Positions 57,215 to 64,000 of a stretch of DNA of 64,000 nt are shown piece by piece; within the stretch, counting starts at the first letter, position 1; every line of letters begins with the position of its first letter. The translations under genes were made by a program, and so were the position numbers. Source of the DNA: Pseudoduganella violaceinigra DSM 15887 (GTDB taxonomy: Bacteria > Pseudomonadota > Gammaproteobacteria > Burkholderiales > Burkholderiaceae_D). The notes beneath the pieces are model-generated. The model made no database searches. It was not told the DNA's origin and saw only the letters and a list, made by a program, of their open reading frames with translations. The stretch spans positions 131,623 through 195,622 of the forward strand of contig NZ_KE384358.1 of assembly GCF_000425385.1 (NCBI RefSeq), given 5' to 3'.

Positions 57215-57272
57215 TATTGTAAAAGTTGTCGAGTGTATCACGCGATGCCGGCCATGGTGGTAAAGTGGCGGC

Positions 57273-58529
57273 ATGAACGACAACAGCATCCACCGCGCCA
57301 TCGACGCCGTCTGGCGCATTGAAGAAGCGAAGATCATCGCCGTCCTGACGCGCATGCTGCGCGACGTGGCGCTGGCCGAGGAAATGGCGCAGGACGCGCT
57401 GGTCAGCGCGCTGGAAACCTGGCCGGAAAACGGCACGCCCGACCGCCCGGCCGCCTGGCTGATGCAGGCGGCCAAGAACAAGGCGCTCGACTACCTGCGC
57501 CACCAGAAACTGGTGCGGGAAAAAGAACCCGAACTGACTTACGAAATTGAAGGCTTGCTGCAGGACGCCGCGCCCGACCTGGAACGCGAGCTGGACGACA
57601 ATATCGGCGACGACCTGCTGCGCCTGATCTTCATCTCCTGCCACCCGGTGCTGACCATGGAGGCGCGCGTGGCCCTGACCCTGCGCCTGCTGGGCGGCCT
57701 CACCACCGACGAAATCGCACGCGCCTTCCTCGCCTCGGAAACCACGGTGGCGCAGCGCATCGTGCGCGCAAAACGCACCCTGGGCGAGGCCAAGGTGCCG
57801 TTCGACGTGCCGCGCGGCGCCGAGCTGGAGGAGCGCCTGGGCGCCGTGCTGCAAGTGATCTACCTGGTCTACAACGAAGGCTATTCCGCCAGCGCGGGCA
57901 CCGACTTGATGCGCCCCGCCCTGTGCAACGAAGCGCTGCGTCTGGGGCGCATCCTGGCCGAACTGGCGCCGGGCGAGCCGGAGGTGCATGGACTGGTGGC
58001 GCTGATGGAAATCCAGTCGTCCCGCTTGCGCGCCCGCACCGACGCGCAAGGCAAGCCGGTGCTGCTGCTGGAGCAGGACCGCACACGCTGGGACCAGTTG
58101 CTGATCCGGCGCGGGCTGGCGGCGCTGGAACGCGCGCAGCGCCTCGGCCGCGTACCGGGGCCCTACCTGCTGCAGGCGGCCATCGCCTCCTGCCACGCGC
58201 GCGCGCGCCGCGCCGAGGATACGGACTGGCAGCAGATTGCGGACCTGTATTTGGCGCTGGCGACCCGGGCGCCCTCGCCCGTCGTGGAATTGAACCGTGC
58301 CGTGGCGCTTTCCATGGCGTATGGGCCGGAGGTTGGCCTGGAGCTGGTGGACCAGCTGGTCGATGAGCCGGCGCTGAAGCAGTACCACCTGCTGCCGAGT
58401 GTGCGGGGCGATTTCCTGTTCAAGCTGGCGCGGATGGCGGAGGCGCGCACGGAATTCGAGCGGGCCGCGGCCTTGACGCAGAATGAGCAGGAGAAGCAGT
58501 TGTTGCTGGCGCGGGCGGCAGCTTGCTAA
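57273..58529 (+). CDS. ECF42-type RNA polymerase sigma factor (DUF6596/SnoaL-like tail)
   Basis: 418 aa, about twice the usual ECF size. Sigma2 region (EMAQDALVSALETWPENGTP and RPAAWLMQAAKNKALDYLR) and sigma4 region (LTTDEIARAFLASETTVAQR) fill the first 185 residues; a large helical C-terminal domain (LQVIYLVYNEGYSAS, and TPR-like repeats) marks the ECF42 group, which has no anti-sigma factor and is regulated by that extension. Partners are DGPF (YciI) proteins, found here just upstream. TGTCGA at 57227 lies ahead but lacks the CGTC at the proper distance. Confidence 0.9.
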   Translation: MNDNSIHRAIDAVWRIEEAKIIAVLTRMLRDVALAEEMAQDALVSALETWPENGTPDRPAAWLMQAAKNKALDYLRHQKLVREKEPELTYEIEGLLQDAAPDLERELDDNIGDDLLRLIFISCHPVLTMEARVALTLRLLGGLTTDEIARAFLASETTVAQRIVRAKRTLGEAKVPFDVPRGAELEERLGAVLQVIYLVYNEGYSASAGTDLMRPALCNEALRLGRILAELAPGEPEVHGLVALMEIQSSRLRARTDAQGKPVLLLEQDRTRWDQLLIRRGLAALERAQRLGRVPGPYLLQAAIASCHARARRAEDTDWQQIADLYLALATRAPSPVVELNRAVALSMAYGPEVGLELVDQLVDEPALKQYHLLPSVRGDFLFKLARMAEARTEFERAAALTQNEQEKQLLLARAAAC

Positions 58530-58531
58530 AG

Positions 58532-58592
58532 CCGGTAAACCGGGGTCAGGCTCAAGGGTCTGACCCCGTCTGCGGCACGGCTATCGGTTTCG
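58532..58592. repeat. Palindromic repeat, GCCGGTAAACC / GGGGTCAG family, at convergent junction
   Basis: GCCGGTAAACC at 58532 then GGGGTCAG (58543-58550) and CTGACCCC (58561-58568), with a degenerate right end (ATCGGTTT). Lies directly after the sigma gene, before the convergent GFA gene. The remaining spacer up to 58638 shows nothing further. Confidence 0.75.
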
Positions 58593-58638
58593 GTTGTGCG
58601 TCTTTGATGTTGATCATTCCAACCCATACTTCCCGGTT

Positions 58639-59052
58639 CTAGGCACGCTCCAGCAGCCCATCCCCCCGCGTCCGCCGATACCGGGGCAATTCATCGCCAA
58701 TATGTTCCCAATGCAGCCGGTAATCGGCAAAGGTATGGTCTTGGGGCGGCAAGGCTTCGGGGTCATCCAGGCTGCAGGTGGTCACATCCATTTCCCATGG
58801 CGTTCGCTCATCCGCAAAACTCAGCTGCGTCCCGCACAGGCCGCACAGCTCGCGCCTCACGCCGGGACTCGAGTGAAACACCGCGGGCTGGCCCCGCACA
58901 TAGCGGAATTGCGCCAGGGGCACGCTGAACCAGGCCACCCCGGGCGCCCCGCACAAGCGGCGGCACATGGAACAATGGCACCAGGTGCAGTGCAAGGCCG
59001 GCCCACCCGCCTCATAGCGCACCGCACCGCAAAAACAGCCGCCCGTGTACAT
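58639..59052 (-). CDS. GFA-family (glutathione-dependent formaldehyde-activating-like) protein
   Basis: 137 aa, CENP-V/GFA zinc fold: TGGCFCGAVRYE, CTWCHCSMCRR and CGLCGTQL supply the conserved cysteines for two zinc ions. Role in most bacteria unknown; only a few members touch glutathione-formaldehyde chemistry. Last of three closely spaced minus-strand genes (11 bases behind Imm26). Confidence 0.88.
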   Translation of the reverse strand: MYTGGCFCGAVRYEAGGPALHCTWCHCSMCRRLCGAPGVAWFSVPLAQFRYVRGQPAVFHSSPGVRRELCGLCGTQLSFADERTPWEMDVTTCSLDDPEALPPQDHTFADYRLHWEHIGDELPRYRRTRGDGLLERA

Positions 59053-59063
59053 GGGGAATCCCC

Positions 59064-59522
59064 CTATTCCAGCATTTTGGTCATGAGCAGCTCCGCCGAG
59101 CCGTAGCCGTACAGCGAATCGCTCTCCAAGCCCTCTGTATCGTATGGCACGGACACTTCGCGTTCCGGCTTGGCCGGATCGTCGCCATACGTCGCCTGCC
59201 AGGCGCGCCGCAGCGCATCGGCGCGGCGGATGAACATCGGCACCGGCCAGTCGCCGCGCTGGAAGCCCAGCATATTGCCGATCACCGGCCAGCGGCCATT
59301 GGCCACCGCGATGTCGCCGGTGCGGATCACCTTCAGCGCATCGTTCGCCGACAACTGCTGCACGTCCGCCAAGGTCGGCAGCGTCCATTGGGTCGGCCCG
59401 AACAGGTAGGCCAGCATGACCTTGCCCTGGGGCGACAGGCGCGCCACCATGCCAGTGGCATACCCGCCATTTCTGAGCGGAATGGCAAACCAGCTGCCCT
59501 CCCGGTACGGCTGCAACCTCAT
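59064..59522 (-). CDS. Imm26-family immunity-like protein
   Basis: 152 aa from ATG 59522 with GGAAAGGAAG ahead. The opening SWFAIPLRNGGYATGMVARL with GYLFGP-type continuation (LAYLFGPTQW) is the pattern of Imm26, an immunity family of polymorphic toxin systems. No toxin gene is adjacent; here it sits between a ferritin-like and a GFA gene. It may be an orphan immunity protein or a domesticated relative. Confidence 0.7.
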   Translation of the reverse strand: MRLQPYREGSWFAIPLRNGGYATGMVARLSPQGKVMLAYLFGPTQWTLPTLADVQQLSANDALKVIRTGDIAVANGRWPVIGNMLGFQRGDWPVPMFIRRADALRRAWQATYGDDPAKPEREVSVPYDTEGLESDSLYGYGSAELLMTKMLE

Positions 59523-59539
59523 CGACTTCCTTTCCGTAG

Positions 59540-59839
59540 CTACTCGTAATGAAACTGCGCCGCGATCGGACCTGCCTTGAACAGCGCTTCCTTCATTTCC
59601 TTGTCCAGCTTCGGGTCGCGCCGGCGCACCCATTCGAGCAGCATCGCGATCTGCTTGCGCGTGGCATCGCGATGGCTGGCCATGACCAGCTTCAGCTCGG
59701 GATCGGTGCAGGTTTCGATGCGCTGGTTTTGCAGATCCAGCATCTCGATTTTTTCACTCAGCGACGTCAACGCCCGGTGCATATCCAGCACCTGGGCATT
59801 CAGGTAATCGCGCGGCTCGACCACGTGTTCTTGTGTCAT
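59540..59839 (-). CDS. Encapsulated-ferritin-like protein lacking ferroxidase ligands
   Basis: 99 aa from ATG 59839 with AAGGAGAGTGAG ahead. HRALTSLSEKIEMLDLQNQR, CTDPELKLVMASHRD and LLEWVRRRDPKLDK align well, from memory, with the EncFtn family of R. rubrum (HRAIVSVMEELEAVDWYDQR, STDPELTAILAHNRD, LEWLRR). In EncFtn, Glu62 and His65 (DEEKEHAAM) bind iron; the matching stretch here is DATRKQIAM, so both are lost, while the helix pair is intact. A localisation peptide for encapsulin is absent and no shell gene is linked. First gene of a three-gene minus-strand unit. Confidence 0.7.
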   Translation of the reverse strand: MTQEHVVEPRDYLNAQVLDMHRALTSLSEKIEMLDLQNQRIETCTDPELKLVMASHRDATRKQIAMLLEWVRRRDPKLDKEMKEALFKAGPIAAQFHYE

Positions 59840-59964
59840 CTCACTCTCCTTAGGCATGCGGGTTCACGCATTTTCAGCCTGCGGCGTGGATTTCTCAAGT
59901 GTAGCAACCGCTGCCGCGGGGTGTCGCACGGCTGGGCCCGATTTACGCGATAATGCCGGGCACT

Positions 59965-61128
59965 ATGCAAAACTTTGAATTCCACAATCCTACCCGCGTC
60001 ATCTTCGGCGTGGGCCAGATTGCCTCCTTGGCAAAACATATTCCCGCCGACGCCCGCGTGCTGATGCTCTACGGCGGCGGCAGCATCAAGACGAACGGCA
60101 CGTACGATGAGGTGCGTGCCGCCCTGGCCGGCCACACCGTGCTGGAATTCGCCGGCATCGAAGCCAATCCGCAATTCACAACGCTGATGAAAGCGGTGGA
60201 GCTGATCCAGCGCGAGCGGATCGACTTCCTGCTGGCGGTCGGCGGCGGCTCTGTTGTCGACGGCACAAAATTCGTTGCCGCCGCTGCGATGTACCAAGGC
60301 GACGCCTGGGACATCCTGAAAATCGGCGGCAAGGCCGTGCAGGCGGCCATGCCTTTCGGCGCCGTGCTGACCTTGCCGGCCACCGGCTCGGAGATGAATA
60401 GCGCCAGCGTGATCAGCCGCGCGGAAACCCAGGAAAAGCGCGGCTTCATGAGCCCCCATGTGTATCCGCGCTTCTCCGTGCTCGATCCTGCCAAGACCCT
60501 GACGCTGCCGCTGCGCCAGGTCGGCAACGGCGTGGTCGACGCCTTTGTCCACACCACCGAGCAATACCTGACCTATCCGGCCGACGCGCCGGTGCAGGAC
60601 CGCTTTGCCGAAGGCTTGCTGCAAACCCTGCTGGAACTGGGCCCGCAAGTGCTGGCGCGGCCGGACGACGTGGCGGCGCGCGCCAATATCATGTGGACCG
60701 CCACCATGGCCCTGAACGGCCTGATCGGCGTCGGCGTGCCGCAGGACTGGGCCACCCACGGCGTCGGCCACGAACTGACCGCCCTGTTCGGGCTGGACCA
60801 CGCGCAGACGCTGGCGATTGTCCTGCCGGGCATCCTGCAGATCCGCCGCGACGCCAAGCGCGGCAAACTGCTGCAGTACGCCGAGCGCGTCTGGGGCCTG
60901 CGGGGCGACCGGGCCACGGACGAGGAACGCATCGACGCCGCCATCGGCAACACGCGCGCCTTCTTCGAGCAAATGGGCGTGCCGACCCGCCTGTCCGGCT
61001 ACGGCCTGGGCCCGGAAGCGATCGACGCCGTCGTGGCCGCGCTGGAAACGGCCGGCATGACTGGACTGGGTGAGCGCCACGACATCACGCCTGCCGACGT
61101 GCGCAAGGCCCTGCAACTAAGCCTGTAG
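59965..61128 (+). CDS. yqhD: NADPH-dependent aldehyde reductase YqhD (iron-containing ADH family)
   Basis: 387 aa from ATG 59965; E. coli YqhD begins in the same way (MxNFxxHxPTR), so the ATG at 59953 is rejected. VGGGSVVDGTKF, VLTLPATGSEMNS, the metal ligands in VVDAFVHTTEQ (Asp and His) and in GVGHELTALFGLDHAQT (two His) are preserved. YqhD reduces short and medium aldehydes from lipid peroxidation and glyoxal type stress. The divergent ferritin-like unit shares the intergenic region. Confidence 0.93.
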   Translation: MQNFEFHNPTRVIFGVGQIASLAKHIPADARVLMLYGGGSIKTNGTYDEVRAALAGHTVLEFAGIEANPQFTTLMKAVELIQRERIDFLLAVGGGSVVDGTKFVAAAAMYQGDAWDILKIGGKAVQAAMPFGAVLTLPATGSEMNSASVISRAETQEKRGFMSPHVYPRFSVLDPAKTLTLPLRQVGNGVVDAFVHTTEQYLTYPADAPVQDRFAEGLLQTLLELGPQVLARPDDVAARANIMWTATMALNGLIGVGVPQDWATHGVGHELTALFGLDHAQTLAIVLPGILQIRRDAKRGKLLQYAERVWGLRGDRATDEERIDAAIGNTRAFFEQMGVPTRLSGYGLGPEAIDAVVAALETAGMTGLGERHDITPADVRKALQLSL

Positions 61129-61140
61129 TACAATACCGCC

Positions 61141-61249
61141 TCGCTAGGGGTCCTCGCGCATGTGCGCGGGGTGAGAAATACCCTCCGAACCTGATCTGGA
61201 TAATGCCAGCGAAGGAAAGCGCAGATGGATGAAGCCCCACCCGGGCTTC
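61141..61249 (+). promoter_or_regulatory. TPP riboswitch (THI element) with candidate promoter and expression platform
   Basis: P1 pairs TCGCT (61141-61145) with AGCGA (61208-61212). The conserved core AACCTGATCTGGATAATGCC and the GTGAGAAATACCC segment match the TPP riboswitch. TACAAT at 61129-61134 is a probable -10 box overlapping the end of yqhD. A hairpin GAAGCCC-CACCC-GGGCTTC (61231-61249) may be the expression platform. It lies 80 bases before the TonB receptor. Confidence 0.93.
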
Positions 61250-61292
61250 GCGTGCTCTCCCGCCGGCGCATACGCACAGCAAGAGCACATTC

Positions 61293-63380
61293 ATGAACCA
61301 TACCCGCCTCACTCTGGCCGCACTGGCCGTCGCTTCCGCCTTCGCCCCTGCCGCTTTCGCGCAGGAGCAGAAAATGACCGAAGTGGTCATCACCGCCAAC
61401 CGCGCCGCCGCCGAGCGCTCCTCGCTCGCCGGCTTCAGCGAACAGCCTTTGCTGCAGACCCCCGCCTCGGTCGGCGTGCTGACCCGCGAGCAGATGCAGG
61501 ACCTGAACATCCGCAGCACCACCGACGCGGCGAAATTCGACGCCAGCATCGGCGACGCCTACAACGCCGTCGGCTACGCGGAGCAGTTCTCGATCCGCGG
61601 CTTCAAGCTCGATAATGCAAACTCCTACCGCAAGGACGGCCACGCGATTTCCGGCGACACCCAGATCCCGCTGGAAAACAAGGAAAACATCGAAGTGCTG
61701 CGCGGCCTGGCCGGCCTGCAGATGGGCGTTGCCGCACCGGGCGGCATCGTCAACTATGTGACCAAGCGCCCGACCGACAGCAATCTGCGCTCGGTACTGC
61801 TGGAAGTGAGCGAACGCGGCTCCGTACTGGGCACCGTGGACCTGGGCGGCCGCTTCGAAGACCGCCGCTTCGGCTACCGCATCAACGCCGCCGGCGAGCG
61901 CATGCGCTCCATCATCAAAGGTGCCGACGGCCACCGCAGCTTTGTCTCCGGCGCCGTCGACTTCCGCATCAGCCCCCAGGCCCTGCTGCAGATCGATGCC
62001 GACTACCAGAAGAAATCGCAGAAGTCCGCGCCGGGCTTCCAGCTGATCGGCGGGACCAGCCTGCCGGTGGTGGACGCCGCCACCTTCCTCAACGACCAGC
62101 CATGGGCCAAGCCGGTGGAAACGACGACCAGCAACATCGGCCTGAACTTCCAGTACCAGCTCGCGCAGGAGTGGAAAGCCACCTTCAGCGCCAACCAGCA
62201 CCATTTCAAACGCGACGACTACACCGCCTTCCCTTACGGCTGCGGCAGCGAAAACCTGTGGCCGGGCTTCTGCGCCAACGGCGACTACGATGTGTACGAC
62301 TACCGCAGCCTGGGCGAAGAAAAGAAACCGCTGTCGGCCAAGGCGCAGTTGAACGGCCGCTTCGCCACCGGCGCGATCCGCCACGAGCTGACGGCCGGCC
62401 TGTCCTTCTTCAGCAACCATGAGCGCTGGGGCAACGACGTGTACGACTTCGCAGGCGTGAGCAATATCTACCATCCGGTCGCGGTGCCGATGAGCTCCGG
62501 CGAAGTGGGCCCTGTGTCCGAACGCCGCACCGATCATGAGCGCGCAGCCTACCTGCAGGACATTATCGGCCTGACCAATGAGCTGGCACTGCACGCCGGT
62601 GCGCGCTATGCCTCCGTACGCCGCTCGCAGGCGGTTGCGGCGCCGACCCGCGACAATTTCTGGCTGCCCAATGCGTCGCTCGTCTACAGCCCGACTGACA
62701 AGCTGTCTTATTACGCCTCCTACGCCCAAGGCCTGCAGCATGGCGGCGTGGCGCCGAAGAAGGCCGCCAACAGCAAAACCGCGCTGGCGCCGGGCAAGTC
62801 AAAGGAAATTGAAGTCGGCGCCAAGGCCGAGTTCAACGGCATTTCGCTGACGACCGCGCTGTACCAGATCGAACAGGGCCTGGAATTCACCGATTTTTCC
62901 AACACGTTCGTACGCGATGGCCAGGAGCGCCACCGCGGCCTGGAATTCAGCGCCCAGGGCAAGGTAACGCGCGCCCTGCTGCTGGGGGCATCGCTGGCGG
63001 CCATCCATACCGAACAGGAAGGTACCGGCCTGGCGGCCGTGGACGGCAAGCGCGTGCCCAACGTGCCGAATTTCAAGTCGACCGTTTGGGCAGACTACGC
63101 CGTGAGCGCAGTGCCTGGACTGAAGCTGACTGCCAACTGGCAGTTCGCGGGCAAGAAGGCCTTCGACAAGGAAAACACGGTCAGCGTGCCGTCCTACCAT
63201 GTGTTCAACCTGGGCGGATCCTACGCCCTGCGCATGGCCGGCTCTTCGGTGATCCTGCGCGCGCAGGTGAAGAACGCATTCGACAAGTTTTACTGGCGTG
63301 ATGTGACGCCGGATCTGGACGGCTACCTGTTCCCAGGCGCCCCGCGCACCTTCCATTTGTCGGCCCAGGTCGACTTCTAA
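61293..63380 (+). CDS. TonB-dependent receptor under TPP riboswitch control (probable thiamine uptake)
   Basis: 695 aa. Signal peptide (MNHTRLTLAALAVASAFAPA), TonB box region TEVVITANRAA, plug domain (SVGVLTREQMQDLNIRST, SIRGFKLDN, IEVLRGLAGLQMGVAAPGGI) and barrel ending HLSAQVDF. Sequence resembles FhuA/FecA-like siderophore receptors (FMN CIRCE-type plug), but the TPP riboswitch in front points to thiamine or a precursor. Under high TPP the gene should be shut down. No inner-membrane transporter follows. Its stop shares CTAA with the convergent gene. Confidence 0.9.
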   Translation: MNHTRLTLAALAVASAFAPAAFAQEQKMTEVVITANRAAAERSSLAGFSEQPLLQTPASVGVLTREQMQDLNIRSTTDAAKFDASIGDAYNAVGYAEQFSIRGFKLDNANSYRKDGHAISGDTQIPLENKENIEVLRGLAGLQMGVAAPGGIVNYVTKRPTDSNLRSVLLEVSERGSVLGTVDLGGRFEDRRFGYRINAAGERMRSIIKGADGHRSFVSGAVDFRISPQALLQIDADYQKKSQKSAPGFQLIGGTSLPVVDAATFLNDQPWAKPVETTTSNIGLNFQYQLAQEWKATFSANQHHFKRDDYTAFPYGCGSENLWPGFCANGDYDVYDYRSLGEEKKPLSAKAQLNGRFATGAIRHELTAGLSFFSNHERWGNDVYDFAGVSNIYHPVAVPMSSGEVGPVSERRTDHERAAYLQDIIGLTNELALHAGARYASVRRSQAVAAPTRDNFWLPNASLVYSPTDKLSYYASYAQGLQHGGVAPKKAANSKTALAPGKSKEIEVGAKAEFNGISLTTALYQIEQGLEFTDFSNTFVRDGQERHRGLEFSAQGKVTRALLLGASLAAIHTEQEGTGLAAVDGKRVPNVPNFKSTVWADYAVSAVPGLKLTANWQFAGKKAFDKENTVSVPSYHVFNLGGSYALRMAGSSVILRAQVKNAFDKFYWRDVTPDLDGYLFPGAPRTFHLSAQVDF

Positions 63381-64000
63381 AACAGGTACTGGGCGCGCAT
63401 CGAGAAGGAATTTGCCGCGCGCCCCGAATTCCTGCCGAACAGGTAGGCCGCTTCGTATTTGATGTGGCCTGCCTGCCCGAAGAACGCCGGCCCTGCCCGG
63501 TGCGACTGCTTTTTCGAAGGCAGCCAGTCGTTCCACTTCCCCACTTCGCCAAAGCCCTGCAGGCCGGGCGAGAACCAGCTCTTCCAGCGCTGCTTGATCT
63601 GCCACTGGTAGGCAAGCTCGGTTTCATTGTCCTCGCCGTTGTCCATCTCGCGCTGGAAGAACAGGTTGAAGTTCAGCTGCGTGCGCCAGAGCTGCGCCTG
63701 CAGCACGGGGCCGATCTCGAGCGCATATCCATCCTCGCGCCGCCGCGAGCGTTCCACCAGCGTGTGCAGCGCCACATCCACCTCGTACTGCCCCTGCGTC
63801 AGGAGGAAATCGTTCTGCCACTCGATGCCGGTATTGCGCGTGTGGCGGCCGTTGGACTGGACCCACTGTGTCGAGAGCTCGGTGTACCAGCGCGGCGTCA
63901 CGCCATAGCCGAAGCCGATCTCCGGGCTGGCCACCGTGCCGCCGTTCTTGAAATGGGCATTCCAGTATTTGTAGTCGATCGATGCCTGGCCCGCCACATC
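63377..64000 (-). CDS. Outer-membrane-like protein, N-terminus beyond window
   Basis: The frame is open through base 64000, giving 207 visible codons; a GTG at 63997 is probably not the start. Alternating polar/hydrophobic strands (NFNLFFQREMD, ELAYQWQIKQRW) and the ending SFSMRAQYLF with terminal Phe suggest a beta-barrel outer-membrane protein. Family not recognised. The stop overlaps the end of the TonB receptor. Confidence 0.6.
   Translation of the reverse strand, partial: DVAGQASIDYKYWNAHFKNGGTVASPEIGFGYGVTPRWYTELSTQWVQSNGRHTRNTGIEWQNDFLLTQGQYEVDVALHTLVERSRRREDGYALEIGPVLQAQLWRTQLNFNLFFQREMDNGEDNETELAYQWQIKQRWKSWFSPGLQGFGEVGKWNDWLPSKKQSHRAGPAFFGQAGHIKYEAAYLFGRNSGRAANSFSMRAQYLF

Noticed and set aside
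57227-57253. ECF42-type promoter in front of the sigma gene itself
   Set aside because: TGTCGA is present, but no CGTC or CGAC occurs 16-18 bases further; autoregulation by this motif is not supported.

Overview
The window is a gene-dense, GC-rich (mostly above 60%) bacterial chromosome segment. It looks like Betaproteobacteria, Burkholderiales, most likely Oxalobacteraceae of the Massilia/Duganella/Janthinobacterium type. That assignment is an inference from gene content and style: a succinylase lysine pathway with dapC-dapD and dapE-prmB nearby, PilU, OmpR/EnvZ, two FapA-like DUF342 proteins, dispersed GTCAGACC-type palindromes, and tandem secreted lipases. No tRNA, rRNA, CRISPR array, integrase or intact insertion sequence was seen.

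Layout. 1-3.6 kb: the end of a PLP dehydratase gene, a translationally coupled EamA exporter with a palindromic repeat inside its N-terminus, a RidA protein and an aminotransferase. 3.7-6.8 kb: two tandem secreted zinc-type lipases and a small protein resembling the tail of lipase chaperones. 6.9-10.2 kb: a solute-binding protein, an SPFH lipoprotein and a receiver-PAS-GGDEF diguanylate cyclase. 10.3-16.1 kb: an operon coupled by ATGA overlaps (alkyl-DHAP-synthase-like flavoprotein, GlpD, FGGY kinase) with a divergent AraC regulator. 16.1-24.3 kb: P450, rhodanese and M16 peptidase, divergent from an Mce-type transport operon that lacks its ATPase. 24.4-31.9 kb: DEAD-box helicase, M19 dipeptidase, a MerR-controlled locus, a PhnB-like VOC protein, a Mut7-C RNase, a decayed serine hydrolase and a DUF4153 protein.

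32-46 kb: lysine biosynthesis (dapC-dapD, then arsC-like-dapE-prmB), pilU and an ABC-F ATPase. Between these lies a 6-kb accessory block with an AT-rich spacer, a small possible DNA-binding ORF, a HerA-like ATPase, a thioesterase and a TonB receptor. 46-52 kb: CheW, an HDOD protein and two FapA-like proteins, pointing to surface motility and signalling. 52-54.3 kb: OmpR/EnvZ. 54.4-58.5 kb: a VOC-YciI-YciI operon, a LacI regulator and an ECF42-type sigma factor. 58.6-64 kb: GFA, Imm26 and encapsulated-ferritin-like genes, YqhD, a TPP riboswitch with its TonB receptor, and an incomplete outer-membrane-like gene.

Main points. A motif matching the published ECF42 promoter (TGTCGA, 17 bases, CGTC) lies ahead of both PhnB-like VOC genes, 26 kb apart, and suggests a small regulon of the local sigma factor. 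A roughly 106-bp element with terminal inverted repeats occurs three times, always between convergent genes, and supplies five of the six flanking stop codons. A second palindrome family (ACCGGTAAACC ends, GGGTCAGACC core) is scattered through junctions, and one copy is read in frame inside the EamA gene. The ferritin-like protein has lost key iron ligands and no encapsulin shell gene is present. The TPP riboswitch marks a TonB receptor as a likely thiamine-related importer.
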